Source: Sva-07 sp963715285 (GTDB lineage Bacteria; Actinomycetota; Acidimicrobiia; Acidimicrobiales; Ilumatobacteraceae). Taken from it: a DNA stretch of 64,000 nt. Position numbers and translations under genes: made by a program. Shown here in pieces: positions 43,182 to 50,247 of the stretch (positions within the stretch are counted from its first letter, which is position 1; each line of letters begins with the position of its first letter). Below the pieces are notes generated by a model. That model had not been told where the DNA came from. It worked only from the letters and a program-made list of their open reading frames with translations, and did not search any database. The DNA is taken from contig CAVQRU010000006.1 of NCBI GenBank assembly GCA_963715285.1, forward strand, positions 1 to 64,000, read 5' to 3'.

Positions 43182-44084
43182 GTGCTGACACCGGTCTGTT
43201 CCGAGGAAGTTCGTGCTGCTGTCGACGAGCGGCGCCCTGTCGTGGCGCTCGAGTCGACGATCTTCTCCCACCTCGGGCTGCCGTCGCCCGCGAACCGTGA
43301 GGCGCTGGAGCGCTGTTCGGCGGCGGTGCGCAGCGGGGGAGCGGTGCCGGCCGTGACCGCGGTGCTCGGCGGGGTGGTTCGTCTCGGGCTCACCGATGCC
43401 GAGCACGAACGGATCCTCGGCCCGGCTCGCAAAGCCGCCGAACGCGACGTCGCCGTCGCGGTCGGCCAGCAGTGGGATGTCGGCGCGACGACCGTGTCGG
43501 CGTCGGTGGCGATCGCCGCCGCAGCGGGCGTGTCGGTGTTCGCGACCGGCGGCATCGGCGGCGTGCACCGTGGCGCCGAGGTCACCGGCGACATTTCCGC
43601 TGACCTCGACGCGATCGCATCGCATCCGGTCGTCACCGTCTCGGCCGGTGCAAAGGCGTTCCTCGACCTGCCCCGCACCCTCGAGTTCCTGGAGACTGCG
43701 GGCGCCCCCGTGCTCGGTTGGCGCCACGATTGGTTCCCCGCCTTCTACACCCGCTCGTCGGGGCTCCCCGTGCCGCATCGGGTGGAGTCGGCCGACGAGG
43801 TTGCTCGCATCTTCGCCGCCCGCAGTCGCCCCGAGTCGGGGGTGCTGCTCACGGTGCCGATCCCCGAGGATGCCGAACTCGACGCGGCCGAACTCGACGC
43901 GGTGCTCCGTGATGCACTCGAGGAATGCGAACGCGCCGGCGTCACGGGGGCCGCGGTGACGCCCTTCGTGCTCGGCCGTATCGGGGCCGCCACCGAAGGT
44001 CGCAGTATCCCGGCGAACCTCGCACTGGCCGAGAACAACGCCGCCGTGGCCGCCCGGGTCGCCGTGGCGATCGCGACGCCCTGA
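43182..44084 (+). CDS. psuG: Pseudouridine-5'-phosphate glycosidase
   Basis: The 300-residue enzyme cleaves the C-C glycosidic bond of pseudouridine 5'-phosphate to uracil and ribose 5-phosphate. Signatures are VVALESTIFSHLGLPSPANREA, RSGGAVPAVTAVLGG, FATGGIGGVHRGAE, VSAGAKAFLDLP with the catalytic Lys, and VTGAAVTPFVLGRI. PsuK, a PfkB-type kinase, is usually adjacent or fused; none is here. The PfkB kinase at 29301-30254 is paired with an isomerase instead. GTG 43182 follows a good -10 hexamer. Confidence 0.93.
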   Translation: MLTPVCSEEVRAAVDERRPVVALESTIFSHLGLPSPANREALERCSAAVRSGGAVPAVTAVLGGVVRLGLTDAEHERILGPARKAAERDVAVAVGQQWDVGATTVSASVAIAAAAGVSVFATGGIGGVHRGAEVTGDISADLDAIASHPVVTVSAGAKAFLDLPRTLEFLETAGAPVLGWRHDWFPAFYTRSSGLPVPHRVESADEVARIFAARSRPESGVLLTVPIPEDAELDAAELDAVLRDALEECERAGVTGAAVTPFVLGRIGAATEGRSIPANLALAENNAAVAARVAVAIATP

Positions 44085-44112
44085 CGTCCGGGGCCGGGCC
44101 CCGCGCCGGGGC

Positions 44113-44703
44113 TCAACCGAGGCGGCGCATCCGGCGCTCGACGCGGTCGAGGAACGCGGCCCGCTGCCGGTCGGACGCCGAGTCGATTCCGTACATCGCC
44201 AGCCAGGTGGTGCGCGCCGTCGGGTGGCACATCGTGCGCAGGCTCCTGGTCAGGGTTCGCTTTCCCGCCTCGCCTTCGATCATGTTCATCCACTTCGAGG
44301 ACCCGTGGGTGGTGACCGCGACCAGTCGTCGGATGTTGCGCAGCCCGGGGCGGAGGCGATTCGCCCCGTCCGGAAGCGTCCAGGCCACCCCGTTGACCCA
44401 CACCCGGTCGATCCAGCCCTTCAGCATCGCCGGCTGGGCTGACCACCAGGTGGGATAGACCAGCACGAGCGTGTCGCACCAGCCCAGATCGTCGGCGTGT
44501 TGCGTCAGCGACGGATCGGTGCCGGGCTCGAGGTGGCGGGCGTGGTCGAGGGCGGTGAACTCCGGGTCGAAGCCCTCGGCGTAGAGGTCGGTGCAACGGA
44601 CCTCGGCCCCGGCGGCTGCCAGACCAGCGAGCGTGCGGTCACGAACCGCAGCGACGAACGACTCCTCGATCGGGTGGCAGTGGACGACCAGTGCCCTCGT
44701 CAT
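44113..44703 (-). CDS. NQO1/MdaB-type flavodoxin-fold NAD(P)H oxidoreductase (copy 2)
   Basis: The 196-residue protein has the flavodoxin-like fold of NQO1/MdaB quinone reductases: ALVVHCHPIEESFVAAVRD, then LVLVYPTWWSAQPAMLKGWIDRVWVNGVAW and VAVTTHGSSKWMNM. It probably reduces quinones or related electrophiles with FAD/FMN. It is the last gene of a three-gene minus-strand unit (tauE-like, then two NQO1-like genes), and its ATG overlaps the stop of its paralogue. It is convergent with psuG. Confidence 0.85.
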   Translation of the reverse strand: MTRALVVHCHPIEESFVAAVRDRTLAGLAAAGAEVRCTDLYAEGFDPEFTALDHARHLEPGTDPSLTQHADDLGWCDTLVLVYPTWWSAQPAMLKGWIDRVWVNGVAWTLPDGANRLRPGLRNIRRLVAVTTHGSSKWMNMIEGEAGKRTLTRSLRTMCHPTARTTWLAMYGIDSASDRQRAAFLDRVERRMRRLG

Positions 44704-45293
44704 CGCAGACCAGCCAACTCGCGTTCGACCCTGGCAGCAAACTCGTCGCGTTGCGCCGGCGTCGACGTGTCGATCGCGTAGAAACCGAGCCACCGGCTCC
44801 TGACTCGGAAGCCGCACGACAACCTCAGCGCCCGGGTGATGATGCGGCGCCCGTTGTCGTTGACGAAGCGCACGTACGAACGTGGCGAGCCGTAGGTGGA
44901 GATGCCGACGAGATGACGCATCTGGCCGAGCCCGGGGCGGACCTTGCCGGTGCGCTCGTCGAAGCGGAAGCCCACGCCGGGCACCATCACCCGCTCGAGC
45001 CATCCCTTGAGGATCGCCGGCAGACCGCTCCACCACGTCGGGTAGACGAACACCAGCGCGTCCGCAGCGGTCACGATCTCGGCATGACGGGCGACCACCG
45101 GGTCGAGGATCGGTTCGTCGCCGTGGTAGGCGCGTCGTTCGTCGGGTGTCATCGCGACGACGAAGCGCTCGGCGTGGAGGTCGAGGACCTCGACCTCGTG
45201 GCCCGCGGCGCGAAGCCCGGCGACGGCTCGCGCGGCGAGCGCATGGCAGAAACTGTCAGCCGAAGGGTGAGCGACGACGACGGCGACGAGCAT
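44700..45293 (-). CDS. NQO1/MdaB-type flavodoxin-fold NAD(P)H oxidoreductase (copy 1)
   Basis: The 197-residue paralogue of the following gene shows AVVVAHPSADSFCHALAARA, VFVYPTWWSGLPAILKGWLERVMVPGVGF and VGISTYGSPRSYVRF. Similar length and the shared YPTWWSxxPAxLKGW segment point to a local tandem duplication followed by strong divergence. The ATG at 45293 is 2 bp after the tauE-like stop, so the three genes form one operon. The flavin and quinone partner are inferred from the family. Confidence 0.85.
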   Translation of the reverse strand: MLVAVVVAHPSADSFCHALAARAVAGLRAAGHEVEVLDLHAERFVVAMTPDERRAYHGDEPILDPVVARHAEIVTAADALVFVYPTWWSGLPAILKGWLERVMVPGVGFRFDERTGKVRPGLGQMRHLVGISTYGSPRSYVRFVNDNGRRIITRALRLSCGFRVRSRWLGFYAIDTSTPAQRDEFAARVERELAGLR

Positions 45294-45295
45294 CG

Positions 45296-46108
45296 TCAGT
45301 CGTTGGTCGGCAGCACGGTGACCGCGTCGCGATCCGAGGGCCTGGACCGCAGCGAGAGCAACTGGGTGATCGCCACGAACAGCAGCAGTCCGGCGAACAT
45401 GACGTTCGACAGCTGATCGCTCATCCGGTCCGAGATCGTGGCGCCGATCACGGCCGTGACCGCACCGCAGGCACCGACGACGGCAGCGACGGGGATGTCG
45501 GCGTTGGCCTTCTTGCGGTTGCGGATCGTTCCCATGATCGAGGTCGGGACGATCACGGCCACCGACGTGCCCTTCGCCAGCGCAGGAACCATCCCGAGGC
45601 CGACGACCATCGCAGGCACCATGATCACGCCACCACCGATCCCGAGCAGGCCGGCGAGCGTTCCGGTGAAGAAGCCGACGAGGATCAGCAACACCGCCGA
45701 CAGGACCGTCAGGTCGGAGCGCCCCGTGGAATCGGAACTGATCAGCAACCGGGTGGCGGTGGCGAGCACCGTGATCACGAACACCATGACCAGCACGTTC
45801 TTCGGGATCACGTGCAGGAGATGCGTGCCGACGATCGCGCCGGCGATCGCTCCGATCGCGAGGAAGAGCGCCACCGGCCAGTCGACGTTGCCGTGGGCCA
45901 GATAGGTGACGAGGCTCGCGAGTGCGATCGGCAGCGTGGCCGCGAGCGACGTGCCGTGGGCGAGGCGACGCTCCATGTGGGCGAACCCGACGAGACCGGG
46001 CACGATGATCAGGCCGCCGCCCACGCCGAACAGACCACCCAACAGTCCGGCAGCCACCCCGACGAGTGCGGCGTGGCTGAGTCTGACGGAACTGTTCGAG
46101 AGCGGCAC
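45296..46108 (-). CDS. TauE/SafE family membrane transporter
   Basis: The 270-residue protein has about eight hydrophobic spans and two internally repeated signatures, VGVAAGLLGGLFGVGGGLIIVP and FFTGTLAGLLGIGGGVIMVP, which are hallmarks of the TauE/SafE (sulfite/anion exporter) family. The substrate may be sulfite, sulfoacetate or another anion. I start at GTG 46108 because TAGGGT ends 8 nt upstream; an ATG at 46147 would add 13 residues. It heads an operon with two NQO1-like reductases, a possible link to redox or electrophile stress. Confidence 0.88.
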   Translation of the reverse strand: MPLSNSSVRLSHAALVGVAAGLLGGLFGVGGGLIIVPGLVGFAHMERRLAHGTSLAATLPIALASLVTYLAHGNVDWPVALFLAIGAIAGAIVGTHLLHVIPKNVLVMVFVITVLATATRLLISSDSTGRSDLTVLSAVLLILVGFFTGTLAGLLGIGGGVIMVPAMVVGLGMVPALAKGTSVAVIVPTSIMGTIRNRKKANADIPVAAVVGACGAVTAVIGATISDRMSDQLSNVMFAGLLLFVAITQLLSLRSRPSDRDAVTVLPTND

Positions 46109-46116
46109 CGCCTTCG

Positions 46117-46122
46117 ACCCTA
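46117..46122 (-). promoter_or_regulatory. Candidate -10 hexamer for the tauE-like operon (leaderless)
   Basis: On the minus strand TAGGGT ends 8 nt before GTG 46108. Confidence 0.45.
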
Positions 46123-46184
46123 GGTGCCGCACCCCGCAGCCGCGCATTCAGCGGCATCGCTCCGGCCCGGACCGGGGGTGGTGA

Positions 46185-46799
46185 TCAGCGATCGAGGAGC
46201 CGACGCAGGCGGTCGGCGACGCCGGGCCAGTCGTCGAGGGTGATCGAGGAGGAGGCGGTGTCGCGGAGCCGGTCGCCGTCTCCGGCGTGGGTCGAGCGTC
46301 GATGGCGTCGCAACACCCCTTCGAACTCGGCGCCGATGCGCTCGATCGCACGGCGGCTCCGTGCATTGCGGGCGTCGGTGCAGATCGCGACCCGTTGCAC
46401 CTCCCACACCTCGAACGCGTGCGTCAGGAGGAGCAGCTTGGCCTCGGTGTTGATCGGGCTCCGCTGGGCGTCGGCGGCGAGCCAGGTGCCGCCGATCTCG
46501 ACCTCGTCGGGATGAGCGCGAGACAGTGGCCAGAGGGGGTTGAGGAACCGGGTGCAGCCGACGATCGTCCGGTCGGCGACACGCCGCTGGACGAACGGTG
46601 CGGCCCGGCCGTTGGCGGCGTCGTCGAGCAGCCAGTCGACGTAGGCGGCTGCGTCGGCGTGCCCATCGGGCACCTGGGTGTAGGCGAACGTCGAACGGTC
46701 GCCGCTGCCCGCCGCCGCGAGGTCGTCGACGTGGTCGACCAGCAGCGGCTCGAGCGAGACGTACTGTCCGGACAACGCATCGACGTCGAGCTGGTGCAC
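46185..46799 (-). CDS. RimJ/RimL-type GNAT acetyltransferase
   Basis: The 204-residue protein shows the GNAT subgroup pattern of ribosomal-protein or small-molecule acetyltransferases: GQYVSLEPLLVDHVDDLAAA at the N-terminus, EIGGTWLAADAQRSPINTEAKLLLLTHAFE at the core, and RNARSRRAIERIGAEFEGVLRRH at the C-terminal acetyl-CoA region. The frame is open upstream, but GTG 46799 gives the family start. It is divergent from the DUF2889 gene, with 75 bp between starts. Substrate unknown. Confidence 0.85.
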   Translation of the reverse strand: MHQLDVDALSGQYVSLEPLLVDHVDDLAAAGSGDRSTFAYTQVPDGHADAAAYVDWLLDDAANGRAAPFVQRRVADRTIVGCTRFLNPLWPLSRAHPDEVEIGGTWLAADAQRSPINTEAKLLLLTHAFEVWEVQRVAICTDARNARSRRAIERIGAEFEGVLRRHRRSTHAGDGDRLRDTASSSITLDDWPGVADRLRRLLDR

Positions 46800-46862
46800 C
46801 GCACCAGTGTTGCGCACCGGCACCACCGCGACGTCGGTCGGATTCTGCGGGGACGCTCGCGG

Positions 46863-46868
46863 TACCGT
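46863..46868 (+). promoter_or_regulatory. Candidate -10 hexamer for the DUF2889 gene (leaderless)
   Basis: TACCGT ends 6 nt before ATG 46875. Confidence 0.5.
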
Positions 46869-46874
46869 GCACCG

Positions 46875-47588
46875 ATGGCTGCCCCGACCGTCGACGACCT
46901 GTTCGACGACTCCACGATCCTGCCCACCGACCCGCTCGACGAGGCCGGGTCGCCGTTGGAGGTCCTCCACGACCGTGAGTACCGGGTTCGCGCGTTCCGC
47001 CAGGCGGACGACGTGATCCTCATCCGGGGCGCGGTGCGCGACCAGAAGCCGCCCGGGCTGTATCTCGACACCGATCCGGACCCGCTGACGATCCACCACA
47101 TGCAGATCGACCTCGAGATCGCGTTCCCGACCCTCGAGATCATCGGCGCGAAGGTCGGCATCGAGGTGCACCCGAACGCCGAGTGCCCGAACATCGAGGG
47201 CCACTACGACAAGCTCGTCGGGTTGTCGATCGCCCGCGGCTTCACCCACAAGGTCCGTGAGCTCTTCGGTGGTCCGCGCGGCTGCACCCACACCACGGCG
47301 TTGCTGCAGGCGATGGCGCCGGTCGCGATCCAGTGCATCTGGTCGATGCGGGCGTCGAGCGCTCGCCGCGACGGATCCAGCGCCGACCCGGCGCAGATGT
47401 CGCCCGAGCAGCGGCGGATGTCGTGGCAGATGAACCTGAACACGTGCCACGTGTGGGCCGAGGACGGCCCGCAGGTCGCGAAACTGGAGGCGGGCGGTGA
47501 CTTCGAGCCACCGATCTGGGCGGCGGAACGCATGGTTCAGCTCGGTCTGAAGCCCGACGACTGGCGTGACCGCATGCGCGGCGACTGA
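46875..47588 (+). CDS. DUF2889 domain-containing protein
   Basis: The 237-residue protein matches DUF2889: MQIDLEIAFPTLEIIGAKVGIEVHPNAECP followed by YDKLVGLSIARGFTHKVRELFGG, RGCTHTTALLQAMAPVAIQ, and a late NLNTCHVWAEDGP. Conserved His and Cys (RGCTH, NTCHVW) suggest a metal or thiol site, but no activity is known to me. The open frame begins far upstream in the divergent gene; ATG 46875 follows a -10 hexamer and gives a sensible start. It is the last gene before the tRNA pair. Confidence 0.85.
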   Translation: MAAPTVDDLFDDSTILPTDPLDEAGSPLEVLHDREYRVRAFRQADDVILIRGAVRDQKPPGLYLDTDPDPLTIHHMQIDLEIAFPTLEIIGAKVGIEVHPNAECPNIEGHYDKLVGLSIARGFTHKVRELFGGPRGCTHTTALLQAMAPVAIQCIWSMRASSARRDGSSADPAQMSPEQRRMSWQMNLNTCHVWAEDGPQVAKLEAGGDFEPPIWAAERMVQLGLKPDDWRDRMRGD

Positions 47589-47656
47589 TCCCACCCGGGC
47601 GGGCGGAATCGGAGTGTGTCGAATGCGGTCCCACCTGGCACACTGTGCGACCACAT

Positions 47657-47733
47657 GGTGGTCATAGCTCAACAGGTAGAGCACCAGGTTGTGATCCTGG
47701 CGGTTGGGGGTTCAAGTCCCCTTGGCCACCCCA
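47657..47733 (+). tRNA. tRNA-His (anticodon GTG)
   Basis: A 77-nt cloverleaf with encoded G-1 opposite C73 (the histidine identity pair) and genomic CCA. The acceptor GTGGTCA/TGGCCAC, anticodon stem CCAGG/CCTGG with loop TTGTGAT (anticodon 47691-47693) and T-arm GGGGGTTCAAGTCCCC are all intact. Confidence 0.97.
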
Positions 47734-47745
47734 TCCGAACGCACT

Positions 47746-47783
47746 GAGAGGGTGCGGAGCGAGCGATCGCTCGGTACCCTCTC
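47746..47783. repeat. Palindrome in the tRNA-His/tRNA-Lys spacer
   Basis: GAGAGGGT (47746-47753) pairs with ACCCTCTC (47776-47783), enclosing a perfect inner palindrome CGAGCGATCGCTCG (47760-47773). It could be a terminator or processing signal between the two tRNAs. Confidence 0.6.
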
Positions 47784-47792
47784 GGAGCGCTC

Positions 47793-47868
47793 GCTTCTCT
47801 AGCTCAATTGGCAGAGCAGTGGACTCTTAATCCATTGGTTCTGGGTTCGAGTCCCAGGGGAAGCACCA
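47793..47868 (+). tRNA. tRNA-Lys (anticodon CTT)
   Basis: A 76-nt cloverleaf: acceptor GCTTCTC/GGGAAGC with discriminator A and encoded CCA, D-arm AGCTCAATTGGCAGAGC, anticodon stem-loop with CTCTTAA (anticodon 47826-47828), and T-arm with GGTTCGAGTCC. Lysine tRNA 3' ends are common integration sites, and the accessory patch begins right after it. Confidence 0.96.
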
Positions 47869-48078
47869 CAACGACCAGGGGAAACGCCGGGAAACCGGCC
47901 CCCGTGGTCACGGACTGGCCACCGGAGCCGGGCGGAGCGGCCCGAGCCCCGTCGTCGTGTAACCCGCCGACCGTGTCCGGCGCTGTCTCGTCGTGCGCCG
48001 ACACTTGGGAGACCTTCGGCCCTGGCGCGTGCGGGACTCGTGCGGCACCTTGTGAACAGCGGGTGCAGGAGGTGACGT

Positions 48079-48729
48079 ATGAACACCGAGGCAGAGCGTC
48101 GGGAACTCCTTCGCTCGTATCAACGCAGCATCCATGTCTGGCACACCGGATACGACGATGCGGCATCGTCGTTCAGCAGGAAGGGGCGCCTGTTCGGCAT
48201 CGTCACCGCGATGCTCTCTGCGGTCGTCGCCACGGCAGCGTTCACGAGCCTGAGCGCGGACGGAGTTCCAACCGTCTGGAAGGTGATTGCAGGAATCCTG
48301 AGTTCCACCGCTGCCGTCGCAGCCGGGATGGCGGCAACACTCAAGTACCCAGAGATGGCGGTCACGTACCGGGCGACAGCCAACAAGTACGGCAAGGTAC
48401 GCCACCAGGCCGAACTCCTGGATGTTCGCGCCAGCCTGACCGACGACGATCTCCAAGGGCTGGTGACGGCGTGGGAACAGGTTCAAGACGATGCGCCCAT
48501 CCTCTCCGACCGGCAGTATCACCACGCTGAGGCCAGAGTGGACGGGAAGTCGACCTCGAGTCGCTTCCGCAAGCGAGCCGAAGTCGCCGCCACGATGGCC
48601 GTGGAGGCCGAGGCGGCAGCCAGGTCCGCAGCCGAGCACGCCGAAGTCGCCGCCGCGAAGGCCGAGGCGGCGGCCAGGTCCGAAGCCGACCACGCCGAAG
48701 TCGCCGCCGCGACCGCCGTGGAGGCCTGA
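48079..48729 (+). CDS. SLATT-like two-transmembrane protein with Ala-rich repeat tail
   Basis: The 216-residue protein has a short N-terminal helix (RRELLRSYQRSIHVWHTGYDD), two transmembrane helices at about 39-57 and 67-88, then KYPEMAVTYRATANKYGKVRHQAELL. This layout matches SLATT-type two-TM proteins, proposed as pore-forming effectors in nucleotide-signal conflict systems. No nucleotide synthetase or SLOG sensor is adjacent. The C-terminus (about 168-216) is an Ala/Glu coiled coil built from two 18-residue repeats. A strong AGGAGGTGA precedes the ATG, unlike the leaderless core genes. It follows tRNA-Lys, so horizontal acquisition is plausible. Confidence 0.7.
   Translation: MNTEAERRELLRSYQRSIHVWHTGYDDAASSFSRKGRLFGIVTAMLSAVVATAAFTSLSADGVPTVWKVIAGILSSTAAVAAGMAATLKYPEMAVTYRATANKYGKVRHQAELLDVRASLTDDDLQGLVTAWEQVQDDAPILSDRQYHHAEARVDGKSTSSRFRKRAEVAATMAVEAEAAARSAAEHAEVAAAKAEAAARSEADHAEVAAATAVEA
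48610..48717 (+). repeat. 54-bp in-frame tandem repeat, two copies, in the SLATT-like gene
   Basis: Units 48610-48663 and 48664-48717 differ at only a few positions and encode EAAARS(A/E)A(E/D)HAEVAAA(K/T)A, an 18-residue coiled-coil repeat. Copy number could vary between strains. Confidence 0.85.
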
Positions 48730-48830
48730 CATGCGATCTGGAACCGGGCATCCGAGACGGGCGAACCGCTGTCAGCGAGTCGTCGGTCACCTCCGCCGAA
48801 AGCAGGAACCTGATTCGAGGGGAGCGTCTC

Positions 48831-49283
48831 GTGGTTGATTGCATCCGATATCAGAGCGGCTACAAGTACCAGTTGAAGGGGCTGCTGATCGTCGCGACCG
48901 GACTCCGTCCGGAGACCGAGGCCGAGATCGACCACTTCGTGAGACTGAAGGTCACCGGCGAACTCGAAATCGGTTACGGCTACGCGTGGGACGGCCCATC
49001 GGGACCGACGATCGACACGAAGAACTTCATGCGGGGTTCACTCGTCCACGATGCCCTGTACCAACTCATGCGGGAGGAGAAACTCGACAAGACGACGTGG
49101 CGCAAGACCGCCGACGAAGAGCTGGTGCGCATCTGTCGGCAGGACGGCATGAGCCGGGTGCGTTCATGGTGGGTACTCCGAGCGGTGCGCTGGTTCGCCG
49201 ATCCTGCTGCCTCGCCCGAACGCCGCAAGCCCGTCAAACGTGCACCCCGAGCATGTGTGGACGGCCAAGAGCGAACCCGCTGA
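48831..49283 (+). CDS. DUF1353 family (phage-associated) protein
   Basis: The 150-residue protein contains YGYAWDGPSGPTIDTKNFMRGSLVHDALYQLMRE, the DUF1353 signature with its DGPS and HDALY motifs. DUF1353 proteins are frequent in phages and prophages and their role is unknown. The basic C-terminal tail (RRKPVKRAPR) is likely disordered. AGGGGAG lies upstream of the GTG. Its base composition is slightly less GC-rich than neighbours. With the SLATT-like gene it forms a small accessory patch after tRNA-Lys. Confidence 0.82.
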   Translation: MVDCIRYQSGYKYQLKGLLIVATGLRPETEAEIDHFVRLKVTGELEIGYGYAWDGPSGPTIDTKNFMRGSLVHDALYQLMREEKLDKTTWRKTADEELVRICRQDGMSRVRSWWVLRAVRWFADPAASPERRKPVKRAPRACVDGQERTR

Positions 49284-49560
49284 ATGCTCAACGAGTCGAG
49301 ACCCCAACGAGACGACCTCGACCAACTCGCTCGTCCGCGGTGACACCGTGGTCACCGCACGATGGTCACGTGGCGATACCAGACGACATCGAGCGGACGG
49401 TCCGTCGTGCGAAAGGGCCGCCCACGCTGGACACACGAGAACTGGGCGCTACCGGTGTACCACCGCCGTGTTCGGACTCCCGAGAAGCAACGCCACCCTC
49501 GAACCGTTCGAGGGTGGGCGGTCGCCGTCCTCGACGACAAGATCGCCTGCGACTCAGAGA
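49284..49560. other. Gene-free stretch, first part of the decayed region
   Basis: No frame here has convincing coding character; short overlapping frames on both strands mirror each other. The one clear element is the hairpin at 49493-49517. Together with 49937-50247 this makes the longest gene-poor stretch of the window. Confidence 0.6.
49493..49517. terminator. Perfect 11-bp hairpin in the decayed region
   Basis: CCACCCTCGAA (49493-49503) and TTCGAGGGTGG (49507-49517) pair perfectly around a 3-nt loop. It lies 44 bp past the 3' end of the minus-strand exported-protein remnant, so it could be that gene's terminator. Confidence 0.5.
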
Positions 49561-49936
49561 TCAGAGCGCGGTGAGTTTCACCCATTCGTTGAGCGCGAGC
49601 GGCGGCCCGTTCACGCCTTCGGCCGCACGGACCTTGATGAACGACTGCAGATTCCAGTCCTGACCGGTCCCGTCCGTGACAACGCCGCTCGACTTGACCT
49701 TGAGGCTCTCGACGCCCCCGGACGAGTGGATGATCGGGCGCTGCTTCACGGTCCCGATCTCGTCCCGCCCACGTCGGTGATCAGCGGGCCGACCGTGTGG
49801 CCGCCGATGGCGTCATACCGCTGAACCACGACTGATTGTGCCGGTTCCGTTGGCTTCTCGGCCGAGGCGGACGGCGAGGCGATCAAGACGCTCGCCAGCG
49901 CCATGCCCGACAGGCTGTCATCGGTTTCAACCTCAT
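49561..49936 (-). pseudogene. Remnant of an exported-protein gene with two frameshifts
   Basis: Three minus-strand segments in different frames read like one protein. They are ATG 49936 with a basic MRLKPMTACR; then, shifted, GMALASVLIASPSASAEKPTEPAQSVVVQRYDAIGGHTVGP style sequence typed as a signal peptide and mature start; then, shifted again near 49750, VKQRPIIHSSGGVESLK leading to LNEWVKLTAL and a stop. Each piece has coding-like composition, and the join points are close together. The family was not recognised. If only the 49561-49749 piece is real, it would be a 62-residue orphan. Confidence 0.5.
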
Positions 49937-50247
49937 TGTGATTCCCCACTTCTGTTGTGACGCGTACGGCGTCCCCCACGCCCGACAGCTTCGACGGGCT
50001 GCTGCCTCCGGCAGTACGTTCACCGTCGCAGGCATCGGTCGGAATCACGAGTGGGATGCGTCACACTCAGGTCGCGCGCGCGGCGTGGACGTCGACCCTC
50101 GTGACTCGCGCAGATCTCACGCCCAGCCAGGGTGCGGGCCAACGGTCGCGGTCACGACAGTGCGCTCACGGGGGCACCCGAGGGTGAACTCGACGGGCAG
50201 AGGTCTGGAAACCGAGTGCCGGCCCCTTGCCTCATCGCAGGAGCGGG
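49937..50247. other. Gene-free stretch, second part of the decayed region
   Basis: I see no supported gene, tRNA or clear repeat between the exported-protein remnant and the end of the acyl-CoA dehydrogenase. Open frames are short, Arg/Ser-rich and occur on both strands alike. Confidence 0.6.

Noticed and set aside
49240..49824. A 194-codon plus-strand frame in the decayed region
   Set aside because: It overlaps the DUF1353 3' end in another frame, is rich in Arg/Thr/Ser with no domain, and lies antisense to the exported-protein remnant.
47793..50247. A direct repeat of the tRNA-Lys 3' end marking an integrated element
   Set aside because: I looked for the T-arm/acceptor sequence further downstream and found no second copy, so no attachment site can be claimed.
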